A stretch of 64,000 nt of DNA from positions 8,541,501 through 8,605,500 of the forward strand of contig NC_083525.1 in NCBI RefSeq assembly GCF_032362555.1. The letters run 5' to 3'. This DNA is from Amyelois transitella (taxonomy: Eukaryota > Arthropoda > Insecta > Lepidoptera > Pyralidae). A program made the translations under genes and the position numbers. How positions within the stretch are numbered: the stretch's first letter is position 1; every line of letters starts with the position of its first letter. Positions 21,268 to 32,094 of the stretch are shown here, piece by piece. Under the pieces are notes generated by a model. That model did not search any database. It was not told the DNA's origin and saw only the letters and a program-made list of their open reading frames with translations.

Positions 21268-21493
21268 CCGTGTGGTTCCCGGCACCAATACAAAAAAAGA
21301 ATAGGACCACTCCATCTCTTTCCCATGGATGTCGTAAACTTGGGATTCATTTTTAGGCGATAAGCTAGCAACCTGTCACTATTTGAATCTCAATTCTATC
21401 ATTAAGCCAAATAGCTGAACGTGGCCATTCAGTCTTTTCAAGACTGTTGGCTCTGTCTATGTCTCTGTCTCTGACGTGACCATATGTATGTAT
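21268..21493 (+). mobile_element. Family A retroposon with target duplication
   Basis: Flanked by perfect 12-bp GTATATAAAATG (21256-21267 and 21494-21505). A segment next to GATGTCGTAA is deleted, and the hairpin is replaced by a CTCTGTCTATGTCTCTGTCT expansion. Confidence 0.8.
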
Positions 21494-21542
21494 GTATATA
21501 AAATGAGCGTCGATGGTCCAATCGGTATGGTTGTTACTAATA

Positions 21543-21752
21543 TTACTAATATTATAAATGCGAAAGTTTGTGAGTATGTCAGGATGTAATTATGGATGTT
21601 CGTTACTCTTTCAAGAAAAAACTGCTGAACCGATTACGATAAAATTTGGTATGTAGGTTGCTGAAGACCCAGAATAACATATAGGCTACTTTGTATCCCG
21701 AAGTTTCCGCGGGATTGATTTCAACGCTGACGAAGTCGTGAGCGGCCAGTAG
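21543..21752 (+). mobile_element. Helitron-like family C element
   Basis: ACTAATATTATAAATGCG start, CTGAAGACCCAGAATAACAT middle, GACGAAGTCGTGAGCGGCC hairpin region, ending CCAGTAG|T. Confidence 0.65.
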
Positions 21753-21984
21753 TATAAAATACATTTGCGTGCAAAACACAAAAACTTCGCAGACAAATTG
21801 CTTCGATTCTGATTAACTTCAGTAATTGCCATGGGTCGATACAGGGCGTTCACCCTTGACATGAAACAGCCCTATGACTTCATGGAAAAACCTGAACAAT
21901 TTCTGGGGAAGCATTCGTGTTATTAACTAATTTGTGGTAAGCATAATAACATTCCTTTATTTATGGCTTGTTATGCATAGATTA

Positions 21985-22110
21985 ATACATACATACATAA
22001 ATCACGTCTATATCCCTTGCGGAGAAAGAGCTAACAGTCTGAAAAGACTGATAGGCCACGTTCAGCTGTTTGGCATAATGATACAATGAAGGTACAATTG
22101 AAATAGTTGT
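21985..22110 (-). repeat. Family A fragment, 5'-truncated
   Basis: (TACA)n tail plus ATCACGTCTATATCCCTTGC and the first 100 bases of the body. Confidence 0.65.
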
Positions 22111-22467
22111 ATTCTTAATTAATTTATTTTTTTCGTAGTTGTGTAACTTATTTTTTTGTACGTAGGTATATCCTTTATAGATTGATGTTAAATTTATGAC
22201 ATTTTGAAGCATTTTATATATATATTATTAATATATGTTCTACCCCTTTGGGCTTGAATCTAAAGGTTGTGTCTAACCCGTACTCTACAAAGACTTGTTT
22301 CTGAACTTAAAATAGTATCATCATTACCATAATCACACCCACAGCCGTCATTGTTACCTGTCATTTAATGACACGACTTGCTCCAGTTTTTTATATGCTA
22401 ATGAATTGGTGGCTTCTACGGTGTTATTATAGCTTCAAGTTTTCTAATGCCTTCATTATTGATACAT

Positions 22468-22712
22468 GTATATGTAGTTACCTCTACATCCCTCGCGGGG
22501 TAGACAGAGCCAACAGTCTTGAAAGGATCGACAAACCGCGTACAATCGCATGGCTCAATTATGAAGTTGTGACTCAACTAATGACAGGTTGCTAGCCTTT
22601 TACAGGTAGAAACCCAAGTTTATTAGTCTTTCCCTTAGTCGCATTTTACGACATCAACGAAAAGTTATGGAGTGGTATTATTCTTAAAAGTCGGAAACTA
22701 CACAACACATTG
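22468..22712 (-). mobile_element. Old family A copy
   Basis: CCCTCGCGGGGTAGACAGAG hairpin. Body recognisable but with many substitutions, ending GGAAACTACACAACAC. Confidence 0.65.
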
Positions 22713-23045
22713 GCTTTTTCAATATATGCGCCATGAATAAAGGAATTTTTAAAATATATGCTCATAATAAGTTCCTTAACTTATATCTTTTTAAAACACT
22801 GTTCATATAAATCTTCTAAACTAATGTTAATTTTGTTGGTTTACAAATATTTCAACACTAAAATATTCCGAGCCTTTTGCAATGTATCACTGTGCAGATA
22901 CACAAACACGTGCGTGTGCGCCGATCTGTCATCGCATGCAAATTTCAAGATAAGGATATAATCAAATGCCGAGAAATTCCGCACAATTAATCCAATTAAA
23001 ATAACACGGTCTCAAAGATGTCGTAAAAGTTATGTAAGTCAAGGC
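22713..23045. other. AT-rich spacer
   Basis: No gene. A CACGTGCGTGTGCG patch at 22906 is the only GC-rich sequence. Confidence 0.4.
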
Positions 23046-23118
23046 AAATGTATAAAATCACGCCTCTTTCCCGGAGGGGTAGACAGAGACTACATATTTC
23101 CACTTGCCACGATAACAA
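23046..23118 (-). repeat. Family B LINE 3' fragment
   Basis: ATAAAATCACGCCTCTTTCC, CGGAGGGGTAGACAGAG, CCACTTGCCACGAT. Here the B hairpin carries the A-type arm GTAGAC, an intermediate form. Confidence 0.65.
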
Positions 23119-23456
23119 GGCAAATATATTTTGCAAAAAAGAGTGTATAACATTAGAGATTGTTAGATCTGTCTATCCCGCAGTAGATATATGTAATTAC
23201 TTATTTTTGATGTGATTGTGATAGAATTAATTTCCTCATACATTTGATGAACATCCGGCCACTTCTTTATGACTTTTTAGTAAATTTTTTTATCATTTTT
23301 TTTAATTCATCATTTCTGTTAAAATTGTTGGAAAGTTTTAAATTTTTTGATGCGTGTTTAATATCTGTATTAGGTGTTTATAAATTTTAAAACAATTAGA
23401 GCTAAGAGCTATTTTTATACACGTTTTTTCAACTTACAACTGACGGTATACATATC
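23119..23456. other. AT-rich spacer
   Basis: No gene or clear repeat. Confidence 0.4.
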
Positions 23457-23583
23457 TTAGGCTAGCAACTTTTTATCATTTTTGAATCGCATTTCCACTT
23501 TTGAACCATTTAGCTGAAAATGGCCTCTGAGTCATGACTATCGGCTATGTCTACCCCGTTAATAATCTAATATGTATATGGAC
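23457..23583 (+). repeat. Decayed family A copy
   Basis: GGCTAGCAACTTTTTATC, TTTAGCTGAAAATGGCC, GGCTATGTCTACCCCG. Confidence 0.45.
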
Positions 23584-23589
23584 GTGTGT

Positions 23590-23800
23590 TCAACTAACGA
23601 ACATTTTCATTTTTGTTTTATCGAAAACTCGTCGCGTTATCGACTATAGTCACATCACTACATTGTTTACGGAGGCGTCTACACGAGCTCTAGTGTCCCG
23701 ACGACGACGCATCAATCTTTATTTAGTGATTCAGTGTGTGCATGCCTTTATTGGTGCACACTACAGTGTAAACAGGGGTTAAGTTTGTAAACTATGAGAA
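23590..23800 (+). promoter_or_regulatory. GC-richer islet, possible promoter
   Basis: Unique sequence with GTCCCGACGACGACGCATC and an initiator-like ATTCAGTGTG at about 23728. No TATA box and no convincing donor after it. Confidence 0.2.
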
Positions 23801-23887
23801 TATAAATGTTATAGTTTGTTTGTAAAGTAAATGTAAGCCATAAAAGTTATAAGATAAAAGTAGACTGTTAGATGTCTTTTATTGTAC

Positions 23888-24155
23888 CATACATACATAT
23901 AATCACGTCTATATCCCTTGCGGGGTAGACAGAGCCAACAGCCTTGCAAAGACTGATAGGCCACGTTCAGCTGTTTGGCTTAATGATAGAATTGAGAATT
24001 AATTAATTCAAATAGTGACAGGTTGCTAGCCTGTCGCTTAAAAGAAGAATCCCAAGTCTATAAGCCTATCCCTTAGTCGCCTTTTACGACATCCATGAGA
24101 AAGAGATGGACAGGTCCTATTCCCTTTTCTAATGGTGCCGGGAACCACACGGCAC
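23888..24155 (-). mobile_element. Family A retroposon, full length
   Basis: CATACATACATATAATCACG tail, GTGCCGGGAACCACACGGCA terminus. A small AATTAATT insertion lies in the body. Confidence 0.8.
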
Positions 24156-24269
24156 TTGCATTAATGGCTTTGGCAAACTGTTTGTGACGCGGTAGGGCCC
24201 GCCTTTTTTATGTCTGACACCTCGTACTGTCAAGACCTTCATATTGAATAGAATAGACAACAACAACAA

Positions 24270-24513
24270 CATAAAATCACGTCTATATCCCTTGCGGGGT
24301 AGACAGATCCAACAGCCTTGAAAAGACTGATAGGCCACTTTCAGCTTTTTGGCTTGATGATAGAATTGAGATTCAAATAGTGACATGTTGCTAGCCCATC
24401 GCCTAAGTGAAGAATCCCTAGCCTATCCCTTAGTCGCGTTTTACGACATCTATATGAAAGAGAAGGAGTGGTCGTATTATTTATTTTTTCTTGGTGCCGG
24501 GTACCGCATGTCA
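24270..24513 (-). mobile_element. Family A retroposon
   Basis: Starts after an (CAA)n tract instead of a TACA tail. Body complete, terminus GTGCCGGGTACCGCATGTC. Confidence 0.75.
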
Positions 24514-24520
24514 GTGCCGG

Positions 24521-24640
24521 AGAGAATAGAATAGATTTTCAAAATTGGATATAAGATGCCACTTATTGACGTCACGACACTTAAATCTAATCATATCTAT
24601 AACCGAAATTCGATTATAGATATAATTAGATTTAAGTGTA
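24521..24640 (-). mobile_element. Family H LINE 3' end with fold-back
   Basis: Begins AGAATAGAATAG then TTTTCAAAATTGGATA and CACTTATTGACGTCACG, as in the other H copies, but turns back on itself: 24577-24602 and 24614-24639 are 26-base arms complementary with one mismatch, around an 11-base loop. Confidence 0.7.
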
Positions 24641-24670
24641 TTATTGTATGTATACAGACATTTACATACA

Positions 24671-24899
24671 TATATAAAATCACGGCTCTTTCCCAGAGGG
24701 TAGGCAGAGACCACATCTTTCCACTTGCCACGAATTCTGCATACTTCCTTCGCTTCATCCACATTCATAACTCTCTTGCAAGGTCGGCGGTTTTGGGTAC
24801 TCTTGACCTGACTCTTTGCCAGGACGTCCTTAATTTGATCAAGATACGTTCGTCTAGACCTTCCCACTCCACAGAACATCCAACATCTTTCCTTTACAG
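24671..24899 (-). mobile_element. Family B LINE 3' end, best coding copy
   Basis: On the - strand it reads GVGRSRRTYLDQIKDVLAKS, then KRVMNVDEAKEVCRIRGKW and DVVSAYPLGKSRDF. This resembles the C-terminal region after the RT domain of a non-LTR retrotransposon, where GR(P/S)R(R/K)TYLDQI is typical. The RT domain itself is not included. It ends in the B 3' hairpin and (TATG)n. Confidence 0.75.
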
Positions 24900-24907
24900 A
24901 CATTTAC

Positions 24908-25162
24908 ATACATATAATCACGTCTATATCCCTTGCGGGGTAGACAGAGCCTACAGTCATGAGCGGACTGATAGGCCACGTTCAGTTATTTGGCTTTAAG
25001 ATAGAATTGAGATTCGAATAATGACAGGTTGCTAGCCCATCGCCTAAAAAAAGAATCTCAAGTTTGTAAGCCTATCCCTTAGTCGCCTTTTACGACATCC
25101 ATGGGAAAGAGATGGAGTGGTCCTATTCTTTTTTGTATTGGTGCCGGGAGCCACACGGCACA
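24908..25162 (-). mobile_element. Family A retroposon, full length
   Basis: Flanking ACAGACATTT (left) and ACAGACTTT (right) are a likely imperfect target duplication. The left one lies in the end of the B element, so A inserted beside B. Confidence 0.75.
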
Positions 25163-25400
25163 GACTTTGCTGGTAATATTTGGTTGAAATCCCGAACGCT
25201 TCATACTATTGGGAATAACCGCTCTAAAATCCGCAATAAACACAGTATATTGACTTACTACTCTCGAGGGGGGCATTAGCGCCTTGCGTTTGTTGCAACC
25301 GTACCCGGGGTGCGCATTAATGCAGTTAGCTTGCCATACAGAGCTATTGAATCATAGACACGGCATTGTGTTTTACTGTGTTTCATTATTAAAATCAATA

Positions 25401-25651
25401 TAAAAGTATATATGGGACAAATTAAGCAGATTAAGTTAGCCTCGAAGTAAAATCGAGACTTATGTTAAGAGATACTAACTTAACGATAGGTACTATATAT
25501 TGTAATAAATACTCATGTAGTTAAAAATCCAATACCCAGGACAATCAGAGAACGTTGTTTGTGTGTCGTTTCTCATCATGCCCCGACCATTCGAACCTGG
25601 GACCCACTGTGACATAGACAAGCGCACTACCGCTGCGCCATAGAGGCCGTC
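25401..25651 (-). mobile_element. tRNA-derived SINE family G
   Basis: On the - strand: head GACGGCCTCTATGGCGCAGC (A box), GGTTCGAATGG (B box, mutated), then a body ending GTCCCATATA. The head resembles a tRNA but lacks a closed acceptor stem and continues into a SINE body. Confidence 0.75.
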
Positions 25652-25737
25652 AACAGTCAAGGTGATTCAAACTTGATATGATGTATTATACTCCATATAA
25701 CTGTGTGGCTAAGTAAAAGTATCCAAATTTATATTAT

Positions 25738-25818
25738 ATCACTACCCCTTACGGGGTAGACAAAGCCAATGCTCTCGAAAAGATTTGACGGCCACGGTCA
25801 ACTAGATGGCATGATGGT
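25738..25818 (-). repeat. Older family A copy, left part (split)
   Basis: CCCCTTACGGGGTAGACAAAG, then TTTGACGGCCACGG and ATGGCATGATGG, interrupted by the next copy. Its other part resumes at 26077. Confidence 0.65.
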
Positions 25819-26076
25819 GCATACATACTTGGTCACGTCTATATCCCTTGTGGGGTAGACAGAGCCAACAGTTTTGAAAAGACTGATAGGCCATGCTCAG
25901 CTGTTTGGCTTAATGATAGAATTGAGATTCAAATAGAGACAGGTTGCTTGCCCATCACCTAAAAATAGAATCCCAAGTTTGTAAGCTTATCCCTTAGTCG
26001 CCTTTTACGACATCCATGGGAAAGAGATGGGGTGGTCCTATTCTTTTTTGTACTGGTGCCGGGAACCGCACGGCAC
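25819..26076 (-). mobile_element. Family A retroposon nested in an older A copy
   Basis: Complete copy flanked by CATGATG on both sides. The sequence right of it (26077-26160, GATAGTGACAGGATGC.. CCCATTGCC) is the continuation of the older copy. Confidence 0.75.
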
Positions 26077-26160
26077 ATGATGCTGGAATTTAAATTATGA
26101 TAGTGACAGGATGCTAGTAGCCCATTGCCTAAAAGAAGAATCCCAAGTTTAGAAACCATT

Positions 26161-26794
26161 CTATTGTTTCTTTATTTGTAAATGCTTTATTGTACATAAC
26201 AAATATTTTGTAGTACATAATAAAAAATAAATAAATCTATTGATTGGGATTTTCAATCTGTTCTTTTTTGCTGACAGTGTGGAAAAATATGTCCTTAAGG
26301 TATGTAGAATTTTGGTACAATAAGCTAAGGAAAATAAAATCGTTTAGTAACTCTATGGTCTAACCCCGCAGTCCCATGGACCAAAATAAACGCCATATGC
26401 ACGTTGTTTCGTAATGAGATATGAGCCAGGGCTGCCATATACAGGGTGCTATTTTTTTTTGTGTTTATCTAACGTAATTTAAATAAAATAAAGTTAAAAA
26501 TAGATACTGACTGATTGACTGACTGTTCTACTGATATTCCGACTACCGATATATCGATTCCGACTTCCGATTCCGACTACTAATATAGGTACCATACGAA
26601 TATTTATGAAAATAACGAAATTATTCTACATTATTGAAATTATTTGGTCGGTTTTATTTTAAATTTCGAAAAATCTTGAAATCGTACGAAAATGGATTTT
26701 GTTAACTTAATTATTATATAATTTTAATGGAACGCTAGTCGAACTCGAAATTTGTCAGTTTTTTTTCTACATGGTACTTAATCTCAATTCATTA
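26161..26794. other. Spacer with LINE-type tail and a CCGAT-rich patch
   Basis: AATAAAAAATAAATAAATC at about 26218 looks like a LINE tail. At 26520-26580 GACTGATTGACTGACTG and CCGACT(A/T)CCGAT units repeat irregularly. No gene. Confidence 0.35.
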
Positions 26795-26856
26795 TGGGGT
26801 AGTCAGAGCCAAAATTCACTCAAACAAGAAAAGCCACGTTCGGCTGTATAGCTGTG
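26795..26856 (-). repeat. Decayed family A fragment
   Basis: TATGGGGTAGTCAGAGCC and GCCACGTTCGGCTGTAT. Confidence 0.5.
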
Positions 26857-26889
26857 TTCAGATGTATGTTTGTGTAAACAAATCTAAAT

Positions 26890-27075
26890 TAAAAAGCAAA
26901 TACATTTTTCACACCCCTGCCCGTCACCCGCATCGCAACCCGATCGCGCCCGGAGCGAACCAAAGTGAACACCGCGCGACATTTTATGGCAAGATGGCGG
27001 CTTTACGACGCACATGGTCAAACATCCCGTTGCGCTATAAACAATTTTGTAACTGCCGTAAATGGCTGAAATAGA
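26890..27075 (+). promoter_or_regulatory. GC-rich islet with AAGATGGCGGC
   Basis: CCCGATCGCGCCCGGAGCG followed by GCAAGATGGCGGCTTTACG, a YY1/Pho-like site. A 70-codon + frame covers it without recognisable domains. No TATA box and no strong donor, so promoter status is weak. Confidence 0.25.
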
Positions 27076-27913
27076 CAGTGTTTATGTTTAATTTGCGTTT
27101 TTTAAAACAGATATTTGGTTATATTTACATAGGTTTTGAACAGTGCGTGCCATTAATGGTATGGAATTGATGGTAAAAGAAATCTCAATTGGGATTAGTC
27201 CGCCATTTTACATATTCTTCTAAATCCAGTAACTGTTTTGTAATTTTTTTTTTTTTATGTGCAATAAACAGTTTACAAACACACAAAATTGTTCTTTTTT
27301 TAAACAAATTGTTCTCACACTTCAGCCAGTCTAATTTATTGTTTTTAATTAGTTTTTAGTTTTTTTTTTATGACATCTGAAAAGTGATGTGTGATGACAC
27401 GTCGTCGGAACTTTCTAGAAAACACAGCTACACTAAAATCCTTAATAAAAAAGAAATTACAACTATATTGGTTAACTTTTTAAGTTTTTAAAACATAAGT
27501 TTGAATGTATTGTGTACTTTTCTTTGTTTAACTCTTATTTTAATATCGTACACAGACAGATCATTTTAAATATATGGATGGCTATATTGCGCCACAGAAA
27601 AACTTGCTATAGATTAAAAAAACCTTGAACTATTTCATACGAGCCGAGTGCATTTTAAATCGCTCTTGTAGTAAGTGCATTGATAAGGCTCTGATATTAA
27701 ATTGCTTTATTTATATTAATTTATAGTGTACAGTTCGCATAAGAAACTTTAAAGAAACAAAATAAGCTACATTTGTTTCAAGGTACGTAATTAAATTTAC
27801 TGAATATTTTGTATAGAATATGCACGTTAGAATAGACTAAATCGTCATTTTTGTAATAGTAATTTGAATCTAAATGTACTCGTATGAAAATATTTATTAA
27901 AAAATATAGTATC
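27076..27913. other. AT-rich unique DNA, nothing recognised
   Basis: More than 800 bases without an identifiable repeat, tRNA or splice-bounded exon. Unusual for this window in being repeat-poor. Confidence 0.4.
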
Positions 27914-27987
27914 TCTCAGTCTTTTCAAGACTATTAGCTCTGTCTACCCCGCAAGGGATATAGACGCAATTATACGAATGTATGTAT
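27914..27987 (+). repeat. Family A 3' end only
   Basis: CAGTCTTTTCAAGACTATTA, intact hairpin GTCTACCCCGCAAGGG..AGAC, short tail. Confidence 0.7.
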
Positions 27988-28071
27988 CATGCAGTGAGTA
28001 GTTACGGCGCAACCCGAGCTCCTCGACGTTAGTATCGGGAGTTAGTAACGCGTAACAAATTTCCAAATTGC

Positions 28072-28333
28072 CGTGTGGTTCCCGGCACCAATACGAAAAA
28101 GAAAAGGACCACTCCATCTCTTTCCCGTGGATGTCGTAGGGGGCGACTAAGGGATAGGCTTACAAACTTGGGATTTTTTTAGGCGATGGGCTAGCAACCT
28201 GTCACTATATGAATCTCAATTCTATCATTAAGCCAAGTGGCTGAATGTGGCCATTCAGTCTTTTCAAGACTGTTGGCTCTGTCTACCCCGCAAGGGATAT
28301 AGACGTGACCATATGTATGTATGTATGTATGTA
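28072..28333 (+). mobile_element. Family A retroposon, full length
   Basis: GCCGTGTGGTTCCCGGCACC to a long (TATG)n tail. GTAACAAA(A/T)TTC on both sides may be a target duplication, though extra bases lie between the left copy and the element. Confidence 0.8.
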
Positions 28334-28582
28334 ACAAAATTCTCGTACGTTTGAAACAACTTTTTGAACGGCGCAAGTAAAATTTGCAGCCGACACCGTC
28401 GCTGCATTAGTGTTTGCCTATTCCAGCTTCTTCAATGATAGGTTTTGGCACACCGATTCCATAAGGATTACTAAAATTACTTTAATGATAACTAAGGAAT
28501 TTGTTATTGACACCGCAGTCGTTGGCGTCTCGGGCAAGTTTCATTCATGGACACCTAAAGTTGTCAAAAGTAAAGGTCGCGG

Positions 28583-28656
28583 TGGTCAGACGGTGTGGTC
28601 CTATTATTTTTTGTATTGGTGCCGGGAACCACATGGCACTGCCGGGAACCACACGG
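28583..28656 (-). repeat. Family A 5' end with duplicated terminus
   Basis: GTGCCGGGAACCACATGGCAC is followed directly by TGCCGGGAACCACACGG, a tandem duplication of the terminal palindrome. Confidence 0.65.
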
Positions 28657-29623
28657 GTTTAATCAATGTGATTTGTCGTTTAAAAATATATTTGCAAATG
28701 ATTAAGGTGCACCATTGTACTTCTATTGCTTGTTAGTCAGTCCTAGTCCAGATAAGGCGGCCTAGCTATGCCAATACTGTCCAGGTTGGTCAGGTGACGT
28801 GTTTGTTTAATTGTTGTTCTTGCCTTTATTCAGTGCAAATTATAATACTTTAATAAATAATCCTCGGTGTTCGGAGTAAACAAGTTTCTTTTACGTTATT
28901 GAAATTCTGTAATAATTTATATTTATCTCTACTGAATCGATTGCGAAAAAAGGTGACTAAAATAATAAACAAAAACGAAAATCTAGTGCACGAATCGATA
29001 CTGCATGATTTGGTAGAAAAAAAAGCAAAAAATAAGTTACAAATTTTTGGATTTTTTTTAAGTTAGATTCTTGTGACTGTTTTCTTTATCTACCCCGTTA
29101 TGGATAAAGACTTGTTATGTGTCTCTATTGGAATTTGGGACGAACCACACAGATATATCTAGAGTAAATTTCCACAGCGGAAAATTTGCACTATCGGGCA
29201 TAGGTTGCGCCCGCGCATGTCACAAGAATGCGCCATAGATTTGTTGGTCACGTGGAAACTGATGAAGTTAACCGATGCAGAGTGATTGAGATTTATACGA
29301 CGTCCTTAATTACTGATATCTGATAGCGGCTAGTGAGTTAATTGATAAGGCGAATATTTCTATATATATCACGTCTTTGGGCCTTACGGTAATGATAGTG
29401 CCGGGGTCGCTAAATGTCGCCGCCCATTTTGTGTGACCCGCGAGAACGCAGCAACTTGCACTACAGAGTACCTACATACGTAATTTAATAAAAATTATCC
29501 TCCGTATTATCTTCGTTGACGTCAATTCGAAATTTGCCGCGCGAAGTAGCGAACTTACAAGAGAGAAAGAGTTCGCTTTGTTTTTTTGCCTTTTTTTATT
29601 TTCGAAATTACATTTCTTTAAGT
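28657..29623. other. Spacer with GC-rich islets
   Basis: GC-rich stretches at about 29165-29270 (GGTTGCGCCCGCGCATGTC) and 29395-29460 (GGGGTCGCTAAATGTCGCCG). They could be regulatory. No exon with both splice signals was found. Confidence 0.3.
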
Positions 29624-29852
29624 GTGGGAAAGGTCGGAGTGGGAAGACCTAGACAAACGTATCTTGATCAAATTAAGGACGTCCTGGTATAGGGTCAGGT
29701 CAAGAGTACCCGAAACCGCCGAGTTTGCATGAAGATAGTTATGAATGTGGATGAAGCGAAGGAAGTATGCAGAGATCGTGGCAAGTGGAAAGATGTAATC
29801 TTTGCCTACCCCTCCGGGAAGAGGCGTGATTTTATGTATGTATGTAATAAAT
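29624..29852 (+). mobile_element. Family B LINE 3' end, long copy
   Basis: From GTCGGAGTGGGAAGACCTAG through CTTGATCAAATTAAGGACG and ATGAATGTGGATGAAGCG to CCCCTCCGGGAAGAGGCGTG and a TATG tail. Mirrors the copy at 24671-24899. Confidence 0.8.
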
Positions 29853-30029
29853 ATTTTTTCGATTCAATTTTGTGCGAACCGCGACGGTCATTTCATTTAT
29901 CAATATGGACCCCGAGCAAAACTAATTGGCTTCCTCTGCGATAGAGATTCAAAGACTACGTTTGTTTTGGAGGCTCATTAATGGAATTACAGTTCTTTTT
30001 TGTTTTCTAAAGTGATATTTGTTGAAGGG

Positions 30030-30155
30030 CTAATAAATTTGAGATTTTTAGGCGATGGGCTTCTGCCATTGTTTGAATCTCAGATCAATCATTGGGCTGT
30101 ACGTGAGCGTGGCCTTCCAGTCTTTTTGAGATTGTAAGTTCTGTCTACCCCATCT
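30030..30155 (+). repeat. Decayed family A fragment
   Basis: TTTTTAGGCGATGGGCTTC, TGTTTGAATCTCAGATC, GTTCTGTCTACCCC. Confidence 0.55.
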
Positions 30156-30385
30156 GACCTCCGCAACCTTTGCAGGGTAATCTGACCTGTGAAGGGTTTT
30201 TTTTGCCTGAATGGGCAATAAGTGTATATTACTTTTCAACCCCACCGGCTTAAATTATTCTGTATAAAAATGTCACGTTTATAAGGAGCTTGATTAATAA
30301 AAATGTTGCATCGCAACGCGGAAACGCAGACAGACAGACATTTAAAATATGCATGTTTATTTGCAATATATACATCAGATTAATA

Positions 30386-30493
30386 AAGATGGCGCCGCCC
30401 AGACAAAGTGGGTATTGCATTGACTGCTTTATTCGTTTTAAAGTGATTTGCGCAGTCTGCGGTGAGAACGGAATATTATGAGAAATGTAAACG
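30386..30493 (+). promoter_or_regulatory. Candidate first exon with short reading frame
   Basis: ATG in a good context (AAGATGGCG) opens a 30-codon frame, MAPPRQSGYCIDCFIRFKV..GENGIL, that stops 16 bases before a strong donor ACG|GTAAGTG (intron from 30494). If transcribed this would be a leader exon with an upstream ORF. Two CXXC-like Cys pairs (CIDC, CAVC) are present, but I recognise no domain. Confidence 0.3.
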
Positions 30494-30569
30494 GTAAGTG
30501 TTCTTTCCCGCTCTAAATGGGGCTGTGTAGGTACATATCGGAAGTTAATTACGTCACACGCCATCGACC

Positions 30570-30645
30570 AGTCACAGCGAAGAATGCGACGCGCTTAGCC
30601 AATAGCAGTAGAGAGTCTAAATCGCGATATCAAAGATTCGATGGA
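30570..30645. repeat. LTR-like fragment with CCAAT
   Basis: GACGCGCTTAGCCAATAGCAG and CTAAATCGCGATATCAAAG match a segment at 52225-52275. Probably part of a retroviral-type LTR. Confidence 0.4.
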
Positions 30646-30657
30646 TTTCAACATAAT

Positions 30658-30730
30658 TACATACATAAAACACGCCTCTTGCCAAAGGGTTAGGCAGAGA
30701 CTACATCTTTTCATTTGCCGCGATCACCAA
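30658..30730 (-). repeat. Family B LINE 3' fragment
   Basis: TACATACATAAAACACGCCTC, GGGTTAGGCAGAGACTAC, CATTTGCCGCGATC. Confidence 0.65.
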
Positions 30731-31277
30731 ATCCATGAGGCTGTTTAGGTGATGAATATTAAAACTGTCCGCCCCGTAAAGCTAGGAAGTGACCGAACAC
30801 GTGCCTGTCGCACAAAGATTAATACAAATCTGTATACAAATGTTGTTCTAGCAAATTAATTACACATGCTATGCAAGATCGCGCCAGTAATATTTAAGTA
30901 CGGCTTTTTCCAGTAATAGTAAGTGGGTATTAATTTATTAAAATTAATACGATACGTGTTACGAATGCGGTGTGGGAATTAAATAAATGTTCTGTATGTA
31001 ATGACGCATAATTATTTTTACTACAAAAAAATCGGCAAAATTAGATAAAAATATGTTAGTTATATGATTAGAGTAACCACTGATGTGGTTAATAATCACT
31101 TGTTAAATATGTTGGATAAATTGCATACTTGCTTCACTCAAAGAACACAGGGGGAGTTTTACTGCTACAAAAGAAACATCTTCCACCAGTTTTTCTGTTA
31201 TGCCTGTTATATATTTACCTATCCTATTTAAACGTCAAAACATAATTTTTTTCCTGTCGGAGGAAAAAAATTATGCA
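30731..31277. other. AT-rich spacer
   Basis: No gene or repeat supported. Confidence 0.4.
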
Positions 31278-31393
31278 CTTTTATCTTTTTCCTCCCGGCA
31301 TAGGTCCGGGCTATATCCTCACCCTTCTAGAGAGGAGCCCGGGGTGCGCCTTTAAGACCACGACCCTGGATTGGGTGAGACAGGTTGTTGCAT
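31278..31393 (-). repeat. SINE family E, 3' body fragment
   Basis: GGAGCCCGGGGTGCGCCTTT and CCTGGATTGGGTGAG are the reverse of the E body seen at 53303-53450. Confidence 0.5.
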
Positions 31394-31410
31394 GAAGTGA
31401 CTCCTATCTG

Positions 31411-31634
31411 TCCTATCGTCTCTTTTCCATGGATGTCGTAAAAGGCGACTAAGGGATAGGCTTATAAACTTGGGATTCTTTTATTTAGGCATTGGGCTAG
31501 CAACCTGTCACTATTTGAATCTCAATTTAATTATACCAAAGAGCTGAATGTGGCCTATCAGTCTTTTCAAGACTGTTGGCTCTGTTTACCCCGCAAGGGA
31601 TATAGTCGTTACTATATGTATGTATGTATGTTTG
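31411..31634 (+). mobile_element. Family A retroposon, 5'-truncated
   Basis: Begins at CTCTTTTCCATGGATGTCG. Hairpin arm GTTTACCCCGCAAGGG..TATAGTC, tail (TATG)n. Confidence 0.75.
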
Positions 31635-31653
31635 ACTTTTATCTGAACCTTAC

Positions 31654-31786
31654 TTAGGTAAATCTCATATTGGATCATGGTAACACATTTGCCTTTCATC
31701 TTGCATGAACCCGTCCAGTACAAAGTCCGTGCGGGCAGACCCACACGCGCCGTTTTTGCGTCGCCCGCATTTAACAGCACCCACAC
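31654..31786 (-). other. GC-rich open frame, possible exon
   Basis: On the - strand MWVLLNAGDAKTARVGLPAR then TLYWTGSCKMKGKCVTM leads to a possible donor AA|GTAAGG at 31653. Codon use is more balanced than in chance frames nearby. No recognised domain and no acceptor or promoter that I can defend. Confidence 0.2.
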
Positions 31787-31924
31787 AACGCACTTAACAG
31801 TTTATCACATTTTTTTTAATTGAATCATGTTTAAGCACTATTTTGGTTATGGCGAGACGCAATTTGGATTTTGTTGGTAGATCTCATTGCTTACCATTTT
31901 TAAGGTAAATGTCAGGGATTTTTC

Positions 31925-32088
31925 GCGAAAGATTAGGTCAAAAGTCAATATTAAACCTACGAGTTGGCATGAAGATAACAAAGTCACGAATGTGTTTGAA
32001 GTCAAAGAAGTATGCAGGGGTTATGAAAAGTGTAAGTAGGTTATTAGTCTCTGCTGTTCATTCTGGGAAAGAGGCGTGATTTTATGTA
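31925..32088 (+). repeat. Decayed family B LINE 3' end
   Basis: GATTAGGTCAAAAGTCAATA, GAAGTATGCAGGGGTTATG, CTGGGAAAGAGGCGTGATTT. A family A copy follows 7 bases on. Confidence 0.65.
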
Positions 32089-32094
32089 TCTCAG

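Noticed and set aside
31654..31786. GC-rich - strand frame as a confident exon
   Set aside because: Only one possible splice site, no domain and no linked exon; kept as a low-confidence note.
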